A stretch of DNA of 16,413 nucleotides from Larix sibirica (GCA_004151065.3 NWUY0300015681.1:79596-96008); one strand, 5' to 3'; positions 1 through 9,028 are shown, counted from the stretch's first letter. The notes: generated from the sequence alone by a model not told the origin. A program made the numbers and translations.

Positions 1-183
1 AAAGGAAACAAGACTATACCAAAGTGATTGAGAATTATTAACCAGTCTTAAAATAGAGTTTTCCATGATAACGAAATATAATGCGATAAACAATAGCTTA
101 AACAACAACAACTAGATAAGTCCTACTTCTAAAAGTCCAAACTAAAAACATCACAAAAAACTGGAGCAGCTAAAATCAACAGA
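1..183. other. AT-rich left flank, no gene seen
   Basis: No reading frame or RNA gene is recognisable on either strand. No poly-T run, which would mark the 3' tail of a minus-strand LINE, is seen here, so the minus-strand element either continues past the window edge or ends without a tail. Confidence 0.5.
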
Positions 184-660
184 TTACTCATGAGTCCCGT
201 TGGTAGAGCCAGGCTCAAGTTTCATCCCCAACCGCTTGCCAATTTCCACCTGATTGATTAGGATACACTGCAGGAGAAACACCATCTCATCTTACTCGAG
301 CAAGGTTTCACCATGTTGTTTGTCCTTCTCCGCCAAGGTTCTTCCAAGAACCACCTTCTGCGACTAGTGCATGTCCAAGGAATTTTGATAGAGGGTGAGA
401 TGGCCTCGGGAAGAACGAGGGTCAGGGATGAGGTCTTTGAATTTCTTTTTGATTTCCTCCGCCCCTAGGAAATTTCTATCAATCTCGGTCTCCCTCTCAG
501 CCTGCAGGATTGTGTCTTGGACAGAGTCGAGGATTTCCTTTTTGTAATACTTGCATTTTTCAATCAAGTGCTTTTGAAACCGAACGGGAGGGCCCATTGG
601 TTCAGACTGACAAAAATTGGGCAGGGTAGAATCCCGATGGGTGTTCTTTCGGGGTGGCAT
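184..660 (-). pseudogene. Degraded ORF of unknown function, possible third ORF of the LINE
   Basis: Reading starts at ATG 660-658 (MPPRKN...) and stays in one frame to a TAA at 184-186, about 158 codons, broken by a TAG at 364-366 and a TAA at 292-294. Beyond each stop the frame still reads as charged, helix-prone protein, for example KKEILDSVQDTILQAERE, then GAEEIKKKFKDLIPDPR, then RTLAEKDKQHGETLLE. This suggests a real coding sequence that was later hit by nonsense mutations. The N-terminus is basic and a short coiled coil is plausible. I do not recognise the family. It lies about 790 nt downstream of the LINE ORF2 stop on the same strand and shows similar decay, so it may be an extra 3' ORF of that element. 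It could also be a fragment of an unrelated gene. The frame is open upstream to 1143, but that part is hydrophobic, low in charge and unlike a protein-coding segment. Confidence 0.5.
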
Positions 661-1451
661 GTGAACAGAAGGGAGGGAACAGGTTGCCACCGAAGTGAGC
701 AGGAGCGACTCGAGGAAGTGGATAGGTTCAAGAGCGAATGCGCTCAGGAAAGACTCCCCAACAACAAAGGAAAATCGGCTAAGAGAAACCCTCGCAACCA
801 AAGAAAGGTGGTGGAGAAGGTTCAAAATAATGGAGCTCCAATAAGGGTGGCTAACAACATTCACTGTGCAGCATAAAAGACGACAAGAAGGAAAGGAGAC
901 GAAGCTAAGCTGCAACTTACCCAAGATGACAGTAGCATGGGTGGAGTCACTGTCGTGATTCCTAGAGAGCCTAGGATCCCACGGTTCACTCGTACTGCCA
1001 ACCACACGCTCAATACCTCTGTTCAATGGCTCCATAGGGAGCACCAAAGAAGCACACAGAATGAAAACAAGGCTCGAATTTGTGCTCGAATGCCTGCGAA
1101 AAGTGTCTTTAATGATCGACTGGGTCAAATAATGATCTCGCATACTGGAGAGTTGCCAGCTTCTCCACCACTTCTCCTATGACAAAATTATAAATGCATC
1201 GTACCTCTTCATGATGAACAATTTACTCGCTTCTGCACAAAGCCTCCGTCGTCTACTGATGAGAGATCATACCTACGAGCATGTCAACAGTACTCTCCTC
1301 GGGGGAGGTTGGCCGAGTTATAGGCGGTCTGGTGAGGAGAGATGAGGTGGGAGCACGGGGGACTGGGCATCATGTTGCGTGCCTCTCATCCTCTCCCAAC
1401 CGTCTAATTGTCCACCCGTTGTGGGGAAGGGCCATCTTGATCTCTAATTCT
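661..1451. other. Spacer between LINE ORF2 and the downstream minus-strand ORF
   Basis: About 790 nt without convincing coding sequence. The minus-strand frame is open from 1143 to 661, but its translation is rich in Leu, Ser and Val without motifs. Plus-strand frames here look like shadows. The segment is more GC-rich than most of the window. It may be 3' untranslated sequence of the LINE, or host sequence if the LINE ends at 1452. Confidence 0.4.
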
Positions 1452-2015
1452 CTAAAGATGAGCCTTGAGAGGTTGTAAATTGAAATGCATCCAATTCTGA
1501 TCTAGCGTCTCCATTGTAGTATCAACACCATGATTAGCTAAGTGGTCAACAATTTTATTTCCAGTTCTTCTTATGTGGCTTGCTTGAAGGACCTGGAAGT
1601 GAGTGAGAGAATGACGAAGTTTTTCCTTTAACCAGTCCAAACGCCAATGTTTTGATAACTTGCTCAGTGGGGTTCCAGTGGAAATTTTTTGCATGGTATT
1701 TATTATGATCTGAGAGTCTCCTTCCATTACCAGAGACATCCAGCCAAAACGCTGAGCTATGTTGAGGCCAGTAATTAGAGCTAAAATTTCAGCCACATTG
1801 TATTTAGAGGAGCCTATTGATTCCACAAAGATGTGAAGAATATATCCCTTATCATTTCTGAAGACTCCTCCGATGCTTGCTGGTCCTAGGTTTCCCTTGG
1901 AGGCCCCATCAAAGTTTAACTTGATAAATAGAGCTAAGGGAGGGGACCAGATAGAGAGGATGCTAGCCTTTGGAGGGGGAGTGAAGCTGGCAGGGCCAAT
2001 GCTGGAGATACGCAT
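1452..2015 (-). pseudogene. ORF2 C-terminal RNase H domain, reading frame intact
   Basis: An RVT_3 / plant-type RNase H that would remove RNA from the RNA-DNA hybrid. The 187-codon frame is uninterrupted and keeps all four acidic residues of the active site: Asp36 in NFDGAS, Glu76 in NVAEILAL, Asp100 in EGDSQ and Asp157 in KIVDHLA. The terminator is TAG at 1452-1454. The ATG at 2015 is only the first Met after an upstream stop. In the element this is the C-terminus of ORF2, and coding similarity continues upstream through 2279-2094 (WNIWKERNRRIF, typical of the linker before RNase H). It is the best-preserved part of the element, but nothing suggests independent expression. Confidence 0.9.
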
Positions 2016-2292
2016 GTCCTAGGCTTGGATAATGAGTTGGTCCTAAGGGGAACCCTTTATATCAGAGGCTGACCATTGCTTTAGTTGCAGGGTTTATTGT
2101 AAATTGGATTTGATGAGTGAGAGGACCAAATGAGAGGTTAGAGTTCCATTCTTGAAGATCCTTCTGTTCCTTTCTTTCCAGATATTCCATAGGGCTATGC
2201 CTGGGAAAAGAGTCCAAATCTTGTTGAGGAAAGGACTTATGAACGGGTTGGGATGCCAGCTTCGAATGGAGTCAAGCAAGTTGCTTTGTATT

Positions 2293-3218
2293 CTATTCGA
2301 GCATCAAAAGAGGATTGCGCCCTAGTCCCAGACAACCAATGCATATGGGAATTGATTTAGAAAGTGCTCCATTTTTTATTCCGATTGATTGCATAGAGGA
2401 CATATGGAAGTTCCATGGAAGCCTCTTTTCCAAAGTTGGTCCTAGGTGAGAATGCGCCCATGTCCGATGAGCCAAAGGAAGGTTTTGACTTTCGGATAGA
2501 GGCTAGAATCCCATATTTTGTCCCAAATTTGGTCTTTTTGATGGTCAATGGTCGGATGCACCAGCTGAGAAGCTTCTTTGACAGTGAAGAATCCTTTAGG
2601 TTGGTGACCCCATCTTAATTTATCTGGGGTTGCATGGACTAGCACCTTCCTGGAGCTTAAGTCCTCCTAGAAATTGTTATCCTCTTGGGTGGCTCCTAAT
2701 CCCAACCAGTCCGATTTTGGAAGCTATGTCTACCACTTGCAATGGGGGGGTGGCTGAGACCAATAGTGTGCCACTTTCACTCTGCCTGCTTGTTGCATTC
2801 TGGTTTGCATGTCTATAGTGTTTTCTCTGGATTGCAGAGGAGGGAGTTGCTTCCAAGCATCTTCCTAGAACAACGCCGAGTTCCCATCACGAATATTCGA
2901 AAATATGTGAGCTTGGATAAGATCTTTTTGAGCCTTGGTTGATTTCCAAATTATCGATCCCTTAGTTAAATCCTTTGTTCTGATAAGGTCTTCCTGTCTC
3001 ACTTCCTTCGCATACTTATCTATCCAAATAATAGTCCAAGGAAGGGTAGGTTTCATGATGCATCTCCACCAAAGCTTTGCACAAAGAACACGGTTGAGAG
3101 TAAGAGGATCCCTGAGACCCAAACCTCCCTTGTTTTTGTCCAGGCAAAGAGTTTTCCAGGCTACTAAAGGCCATTTTCTATTTAGAAGGGCTCCTCCCCA
3201 TAAGAAGTTTCTTTGCAT
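2293..3218 (-). pseudogene. ORF2 RT C-terminal and zf-RVT region
   Basis: The minus-strand frame from 3218 gives RNFLWGG, KGGLGLRDP and the Trp-rich segment typical of the region after plant L1 reverse transcriptases. From 2645 it reads DKLRWGHQPKGFFTVKEA and VKTFLWLIGHGRILT, followed by a stop and then CPLCNQSE and EHFLNQFPYA. That last stretch is the CxxC and His portion of the zf-RVT domain. Several stops separate the pieces while the frame mostly holds. The region's role is probably RNA or target binding. Confidence 0.8.
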
Positions 3219-3361
3219 ATTGCGGATGGATTTTAGAATGTGCTAAGGTGCAACCATGATAGAGAAGAGGTATAATGATATGGCTTGGAGGATCGATTTT
3301 AGCAGTATGAGGCGGCCTGGGAAGTTTAGAGCTCTGAAGGTCCAGGAAGAGAGTTTTGATT

Positions 3362-4550
3362 CTAGGAAGCATTTTTAAGCACTGATTCAATGAGGGGGGA
3401 ACCTAGAAATTTGGCCGGAAGGGAGCTCTTTTGGAATCCCAGAATTATGGTAATTCTGAGTTGGACGAGGATAGGAGTATTGGAAAAGAATATTTGAGAC
3501 TTGAGATTATTAATAGACATTCCAGAGGCTTCCCCAAATATTTTCAGAACATGCTTAAAATATGTTGCTTCTCTCACGGAGGCATGCCCCATCATCATCA
3601 TGTCATCCACAAATTGGAGATGAGAATGAGTCTTACATGTGTCATCCAACTTGAGCCCTTGTATCTGGTTTGCTTGAACCTGTGCTTTGATGAATCTTCC
3701 CAGCCCTTCTGCTAAGATGGTGAAGAGGTAAGGAGAAAGGGGGTCCCCTTGGAAGATGCCTCTTGAAGAAGAAAAGGTTGCTAAGGGGGAGCCATTGATA
3801 AGAATGGAGAAGAAAGCAGAAGAGACCAAAGCTAGCATCCAATTGACCCAGATGATAGAGAAGCCGAAAGTTACCAACATAGACCAAAGGAATTTCTAGC
3901 TTATTTTATCGAAGGCCGTAGAAATGTCGAGCTTTAAAAGCATAACAGAGGTGCGAGAGGTTTTGAGAGAGTGGATTTCCTCATGAGCTGTGATGATGCC
4001 ATCGAGAATTTGTCTCCCTTCCACATATCATGTTTGCTCAGGGGAGATGATCTGGGGGAGGATGGGTTTCAGGAGGTTGGCTATGATTTTGGTGATAATT
4101 TTGTAGATGACGTTGCAAAGGGCTATAGGTCTGAAATTGGAAGGTTCAACAGACTTTTCGTTCTTGGGGATGAGAGTTAGGAAAGTGGAATTTAGGGCTG
4201 GAAGGATGATCCCTGATTTTCTAGAGCTTTCAACTACTTCCCAAACATCCTTCTTGATTATGTTCCAGCAGGCTTTGAAAAGTTTGAAGTAAATCCATTA
4301 GGGCTAGGATCTTTTCCTATGTTCATCTCCATGGTCGTCGTTTCCACTTCTATGAGGGAAATGTCTTGGGAGACGCTGGAGTTTTGATCCTGCGAGATAA
4401 GGGAAGGTATGTGATGTAAGATTTGATTGATAGCTGGAGTTCTATCCCCCTCTGGTTCTTTGAGAAGATCTAAATAAAAATTGATTAATTCGAACTCAAT
4501 GTCCTCCTTGGTCTGGAGATTATGCCCTTGGGAAGAGGTAAGCCTAGTTA
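3362..4550 (-). pseudogene. ORF2 reverse transcriptase domain, frameshifted
   Basis: RVT_1-type motifs are readable in order: LIPKNEKS and FRPIALCNVIYKI (fingers), EQT-stop-YVEGRQ where a Gly codon has become TGA, LDISTAFDKI with the motif A Asp at 3928-3926, SSRGIFQGDPLSPYLF (motif B), and FVDDMMMM (motif C, the two Asp codons at 3607-3602). The metal-binding Asp residues are kept. Frameshifts at about 4553 and 4280 and stops at the GY and SW positions break the frame. The longest clean piece runs 3880-3362, and beyond 3362 the coding continues in other frames towards MQRNFLWGGALLNRKWPL at 3218. Confidence 0.9.
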
Positions 4551-4959
4551 TTTTTTTTATTGTCTTCTTTGGAGCATGGAATGATGGAAGAAATTGGTGT
4601 TTCTTTCACCCTCCTTGAGCCATTGAACTTGGGACTTCTGCTTCCAAAGTTCTTCTTCTTGCTGGTATCGAATGTTGAGTTGCTCCTGAAGGGTAGACTC
4701 CTGCTGCTTGAGCTCCTTAGTGAACCCAATATGAATGGCTTGCATCTGAATGGTATTCAGTTGGGTTTCAAGCTTGAGCTTGTCCTCTAAAATTCTTTTG
4801 AATTCCGTCTTAATCCAAAGCTTGAGATGCACCTTTAGTTGCTTAAGTCTTTGTTGGAATCTATACATGACAGAACTCTCTGTCTGAGCGGAGTTCTCCC
4901 ACCATAATATTCCTTGAATTTGGTCATAAAGTGTGGGTGGGATAACCAAAATTTCTCGA

Positions 4960-5708
4960 ATCTGAAGGGTCTTCTGTTGCGGACCCCTTCAAGTTCCAAA
5001 AGCAGACAGATCGACCAGTGATCAGAACCATATGCAGGGAGAATGTTGGCTGAGAGATTAATTTGATTATGTAGTAGAGAGGAAGAGGTTAAGAAGCGGT
5101 CTAGGCAGTTGGCCACTTGTATGTCCCATCCTCTTCTATTTTTCTAGGTGTATATACCATTGGTGGTTTGAATATCAGCCAACTTAAGATCCCAGATGAG
5201 AGTTTGAAGAGCAGCATTGTCTTTGTCCAGTCTTCTGATGCCTCCCTTTTTTTTCCATGAGGGAGGAGATTATATTAAAATAACCTCCTATTATCCAATT
5301 CTGCGATGGAATTCTATTGTGGATCCAATTGAGGTGCTTGATGAAGTTGAGATTTTGCTCCATTTGCTGAGGCCCATAAACATTAGTGAGGACTCCACCA
5401 TGGTTGGTTCCCAAGATTTTAAACCAACCAAATAGGTTGTGCTGGGAGGAGAAGAAACCTTTGATCTGTAGGATGGTGGGGTCCCAAATAATTGCAATGC
5501 CTCCAGCACTTCCTCTGGCATCAAGAGCGATGACTTGCGCTTTCTTCCATGCCTTAGTAACAAATTTAAGGAGCTTTTGCTACAAACATTTAGTTTCTTG
5601 CAGCATGATCACAGCAGGTTTCTCAGTGAGAATCCTATTCTTAAACAAACATCTTTTGGAATCGCCTCTAATTCCCCTAATATTCCAGGATATGAGTTTT
5701 AATTCCAT
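4960..5708 (-). pseudogene. ORF2 endonuclease domain (APE/DNase I-like), inactive
   Basis: Family motifs in order: WNIRG near the N-terminus (the metal-site Asn), QETK (the metal-binding Glu) just before a TAG stop at 5582-5580, VYGPQ, then GGYFN at about 5288-5274, and GSDHWSI near the end, which supplies the catalytic Asp-His. GGYFN stands where the family has GDFN, so the Asp is replaced by Tyr (codon 5282-5280). An extra A in the A8 run 5241-5248 shifts the frame: reading on with seven As gives the expected continuation. A second TAG at 5146-5144 replaces a Trp. This domain would normally nick T-rich target sites. In this copy it should not. Confidence 0.85.
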
Positions 5709-6576
5709 TTAAACTGGCGGGGGAGTGTGCCTCTAGGAAGGAACTTTGGCCAGAATCTACTAGGAAGGCTCCCAGTTCTTTGATAAGTTGTATGTTGGAT
5801 TTTCTCCCTTTCTTAGATGTGTCACTTTGGATTTTGGGCATATCCCTCCGTTTTTGTTGTTGCTTGACTCCTAAAGGTGGTTTTCCCGGATCATGTGAGG
5901 ATGCTTTTTCTTGTCCCATTGGATTCTTATTTCGTTGTATGCTGCTATAGAGGTCTGCAAATAGATTCAACTGGTGGGCAGGAATGCATTATGTGTCCCC
6001 TTTCTTTTTGGTGTCGTACCAGACTGAGAGGTCTAGTTCCCCTAGTTCCATATCTTCTCTATCATTGGGATCACCATCCTCAATCATCCGTTGATCCATT
6101 TCTACTATTAGATCCAAGATCTCTTACCGAGAGAAAGAGGGTTCATAATCATTCTAAGAGTCCATAGGCATGGGTTCCTGATAATCCAATAGGGTTGGAG
6201 GGCTCTTCTCCTTCTTGACTTCAGGTGTGCCCTCCTCCTTGGGATCAAGATGATCAATCTTGGAGAGGATAGTAAAGGTATTTTGGACTAGAGCATCCTG
6301 AAGAGGGTTAGGGTTCTGAGACTTTTTGGGATGTCTACGCTTGCTCGTGGCTTTTGTGAATCCATCTTCATCTTTCTTGTCAATGTGATTAGGGGCATTA
6401 GGTTTGACATTTAGAGGGAATTCCTTAAAAAGATGGCCGTGCTCGTGACATTTACGACATTGGAAAGGCATGTGCTCATAGTCCAGAGGTTGGATCCACT
6501 TTGAGTCTCTGTGAAACTCAAGCACTTCTTTCACAATAAGTGCTCTAGTGTTATGGCTATCTACATATAAAACATT
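5677..6576 (-). pseudogene. LINE ORF1 (nucleic-acid-binding protein), N-terminally truncated
   Basis: ORF1 proteins of plant LINEs bind the element RNA and form the ribonucleoprotein. One frame can be followed from just after a TGA at 6577-6579 to a TAG at 5677-5679, with internal stops at 6154-6156, 6124-6126 and 5989-5991. Near the right end the frame reads LDYEHMPFQCRKCHEHGH, the lead-in and first three ligands of a CX2CX4HX4C zinc knuckle. The fourth ligand is Phe (codon 6420-6418) instead of Cys. A Lys/Pro/Asp-rich tail follows, as is usual for these proteins. The N-terminal domain expected before the knuckle is absent, and no ATG precedes the knuckle in this frame. The 3' end overlaps the start of ORF2 by 32 nt in another frame. 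Confidence 0.85.
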
Positions 6577-6616
6577 TCATCAACCTTCTTTAATATTTAC
6601 TTACCAAAAAAAAAAA
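6545..6616 (+). other. Possible plus-strand LINE 3' tail ending in A11
   Basis: A short AT-rich stretch ends with CTTTAATATTTACTTACC followed by eleven As at 6606-6616. From general familiarity with plant LINEs, a TTTAAT...TTACC(A)n end looks like a 3' terminus. Its orientation is opposite to the large minus-strand LINE whose truncated 5' end abuts it. It could be the sense 3' part of a twin-primed insertion or the tail of an independent element. Confidence 0.4.
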
Positions 6617-6743
6617 TCCTTTATGTGTACCTCACCCCCTCCATCCCTCTCTACATCACTTTACCTCTATCTAGCTCCCCCTCGCTCCCTCCCTTGCTCC
6701 CTCTCTCTATCCCTCCATACCTCTCTCTCCATATCCCTCCTTA
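6617..6743. repeat. Pyrimidine-rich CT/CCCT low-complexity tract
   Basis: The plus strand is dominated by CTCCCTC/CTCTCT-like words, with only scattered G. No stable repeat period is visible. It ends abruptly at a switch to G-rich sequence near 6740. Confidence 0.75.
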
Positions 6744-7945
6744 TGTTCAAGGGTTTTGGGCTTCATGTCGTATGGGTTAGGAGGTTTACTAGGGATTTGG
6801 GGTTAGGGGTTAAGGGATTAGAGTTAAAGTGGTAAAGGTTTATAGGTGTTTAGAGGTTATGGGGTTATAGGTCTAAGGAGCTATGAGGTTATGGGGTTTA
6901 TTATCTAAGGAATTAGGACTAGGGGTTAAAGGCTTAGGTATTATGGGGTAGGGGTTAATTAAAGGGTTATATTACTTAGGGTTTATGATCTTTAGGGGTT
7001 ATATCTTAAGAGGATAGGAGTTAGGGGTTAAGGAATAATAAGTGATTAATTAGAGTTAAAGGAATGAAGCTTAAGGAGTTAGGGGATTTATCTATTAAGG
7101 GATTTAGGGCTCAGGTGTTAGGGTATTAGTGTTTCAAAGGTTAAGGATTAAGTTTTAAGGGCTTATGGGTTAAGTGGTTTGTGGGTGAGGGGGTAAACTC
7201 AAGGTTAGTGGTTAGTGGTTGAAGGATTATAGGTAAATATATAAGGGGGTCAAGGGGTTTAGGGGTTAGGGGATTTAGTGGTTAAGGGAATTAGGGATCT
7301 CATAATAGGGGGTTAGGGTTTAAGAGGTTAGGCATTAAGGGCTTANAAGGGGTTTAGGGGTTAAGGGATTGAGGGAACTAGTGTTAGGGGGTTAGGGATT
7401 AAGAGGTTAAGAATTAAGGCTAAAGGGTTTAATTTTTAAGGGATTGTAATATTTTGATGGCTTAGGGTATTAGTGGTTAAGGACATAATGGTTAGGGGAT
7501 TGGTGGTTATTTAAGAGGTGAGGCCTTTAGGCGTTAGTAGATTTGTGGGCTAAGGGGTTTAGGGCTCTAGGGTTAGGGTTTTGGGGTTGAGGAGGTGAAG
7601 CGTTAAGTGTCAAGGGGTTACATGATTAAAGGCTTGGGGGTTAATGGATTAATGGCTTATGTGATAAAGGATTAGCGGTTTAGGGATTTATGGGTTCTAG
7701 GATTTAGACAGTATGAGTCAGGGGGTTAACATGGAATTAGGGGTTATGGGTTAAGAGTTTAGAGGTAAAGGGATAAAGTGGTTAAGAGGTTTAAAGGTTT
7801 AGGTTTAGGGAGTTAAGCAGATAGGGGATTATGCGCTTTATGATTTAAGGGATTAGATCTTAGGTGTTAAGGGATTAGGTATTAGGGGGTAGGGGTTAGT
7901 TAAGAGGTTAAAGGATTTAGTAGTTAGAGTATTTAAGGGTAATAC
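6744..7945 (+). repeat. Degenerate telomere-like (GGGTTA/TTTAGGG) array
   Basis: About 1.2 kb made of irregular words such as GGGGTTA, GGGATTAGG, TTAAGGG and GGGTTTAGGG. C is almost absent on the plus strand. Exact copies of the plant telomere heptamer TTTAGGG occur scattered, not in clean tandem. Two internal duplications are visible: 7252-7346 resembles 7347-7433, and 6931-6963 resembles 7871-7903. One ambiguous base (N) sits at 7346, exactly at the boundary of the first pair. It is best read as a strongly mutated interstitial telomeric-type or related G-rich satellite. No gene is visible; frames here are repeat artefacts. Confidence 0.7.
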
Positions 7946-9028
7946 TTAAGGAGACAAATAATTTTGGAAAAGTTTCAAGTAAACCTAAGACTTCACGAAC
8001 AGTCTGTGCATTGACTAGATAGATAATTTTGGTTGTATTTACATTGATAACTACCCTTTCGGTCTGTGAATAGTTTTCCACACACAAACCAAGGAACTCA
8101 AGGAATTGTAGGGTCTACAACATAGAAATAGTACAAAGAAGAGATAAAAGCATTCAACACATCTCTTCCTTGTGAATTTAACTCTATTAACTTTTATTTG
8201 GACTGTGAAATACTACCTACAGACAGAACAGGGTCAAAAATTTCCCTTTCCCTATCAACCATAACCTCTTATTTTTCATCTAAAGTTTCATAGAATGACA
8301 CAGATTCTTCAATTTTCTCCATTAGGACAGGAAATTTTGAAAACACAAAGTTTAGAGCTACCTATGGACTGGACTTGAGAACATGAAGAACTCGCAGTTG
8401 AATTCTTCACAGGGTTGATGAAGACGATTGAAGTGCTATCAGTGGCTCCCTTTCCTCCATGAATAAAATAACAAACACTTTTTAAATTTCCAACAAACCT
8501 TTTTATATAACCAATACTAAACTGGTTTCGAAGCTCACAATAAGTTGTATAACTTCAACCACTTTTTGTAGCTGACTTCACCAATAGTCGCCATGTGGTC
8601 GGTGGTTTATTTTAGGCTCCAACCTTGTGGCTTTAACTCCCATGCCCTTTCCTGTACCAAAACTTGTCTCTAATGTTGATTCGCTCCAAAGTGGATCCGG
8701 ACCGTTGATAAATTCTCCACTTTATATATTATGACTTTGGTGGTATTCACTCAACTTTTAGCACTTTTCCTGCCTTCGCTCTTGGTCATAGTTTAAGATT
8801 GCATTGGTAGACTTCCCGAGGATCATTTTCGCTTAGCCGTTGGTCCTAGCCCTTGCTCCCAATGTGATTTAGTCTCCCGCTCCTTTAAGTACTTTGGTTT
8901 TTGACCATTTTGATAATGTTTTAAACTTTAGGATGAATTCCAAATTTAAAACAATAATCTCATATGATTTATCAACTTCAAATGACAACAAAGTAACAAA
9001 AAAATTTCAAAAAAACTACATGTTAACA
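7946..9028 (-). repeat. Partial 3' LTR of the Tat-like element (inferred)
   Basis: No coding sequence is convincing over these 1.08 kb. The right end is set by CATGTTAACA at 9019-9028, just beyond the polypurine-like tract. On the minus strand this gives an LTR start of TGTTAACATG, pairing with the ...TAATAACA end of the other LTR. A minus-strand TATA-like AATATATAAA lies at 8730-8721, about 300 nt into the LTR, where a U3 promoter would be plausible. The expected opposite terminus is not found before the G-rich array, so this LTR is probably truncated. Confidence 0.5.

Larger units (their letters stand above)
1452..5708 (-). pseudogene. LINE ORF2 polyprotein (endonuclease-RT-RNase H)
   Basis: The enzyme that nicks target DNA and copies the element RNA by target-primed reverse transcription. 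The likely start is ATG 5708-5706, because MELKLISWNIRGIRGDSK is the typical N-terminus of a plant L1 endonuclease. Domains in order: endonuclease (5708 to about 4960), a helical linker (about 4950-4560), reverse transcriptase (about 4550-3360), the RT C-terminal region (about 3360-2650), zf-RVT (about 2645-2300) and RNase H (2015-1452). About 1,420 codons is in the usual size range. Frameshifts fall near 5245 (A8 run), 4905, 4553 (A-rich run), 4280 and 3360. In-frame stops include 5582-5580, 5146-5144 and 3898-3896; the last two replace an expected Trp. The protein cannot be made from this copy. Confidence 0.92.
1452..6577 (-). mobile_element. Decayed plant L1-type LINE, 5'-truncated
   Basis: A non-LTR retrotransposon on the minus strand with the plant L1 architecture: ORF1 with a CCHC-type knuckle, then ORF2 with an APE-like endonuclease, reverse transcriptase, zf-RVT region and C-terminal RNase H. 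ORF1 lacks its N-terminal RNA-binding half, so the copy is 5'-truncated near 6577. At least five frameshifts and more than ten in-frame stops show it is an old, inactive copy. No target-site duplication could be identified. The 3' limit is uncertain: it is at least the ORF2 stop at 1452 and may extend to 184 or beyond if the downstream ORF belongs to it. Confidence 0.9.

Noticed and set aside
517-876. Plus-strand ORF of 119 codons
   Set aside because: It lies opposite the better-supported minus-strand ORF at 184-660 and has no recognisable motif.
661-1143. N-terminal extension of the minus-strand ORF to an ATG at 1143
   Set aside because: The translation is hydrophobic and Ser/Leu-rich without motifs, unlike the charged part after 660. 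I take the ATG at 660 as the start.
2415-2942. Several plus-strand ORFs of 60-67 codons
   Set aside because: They are shadows over the LINE ORF2 zf-RVT region, which reads well on the minus strand.
3431-4292. Plus-strand ORFs across the LINE reverse transcriptase
   Set aside because: The minus strand carries clear RT motifs through this stretch; the plus-strand frames have none.
6585-6612. Minus-strand GGTAAGT as a splice donor
   Set aside because: It lies beside the A11/T11 run with no exon on either side; a LINE tail explains it better.
6548-6835. Plus-strand 95-codon ORF
   Set aside because: It is low-complexity translation of the CT tract and the start of the G-rich array.
6744-7945. 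A functional telomere or a clean telomeric tandem array
   Set aside because: Units are irregular and heavily mutated, and the array is flanked by retroelements on both sides.
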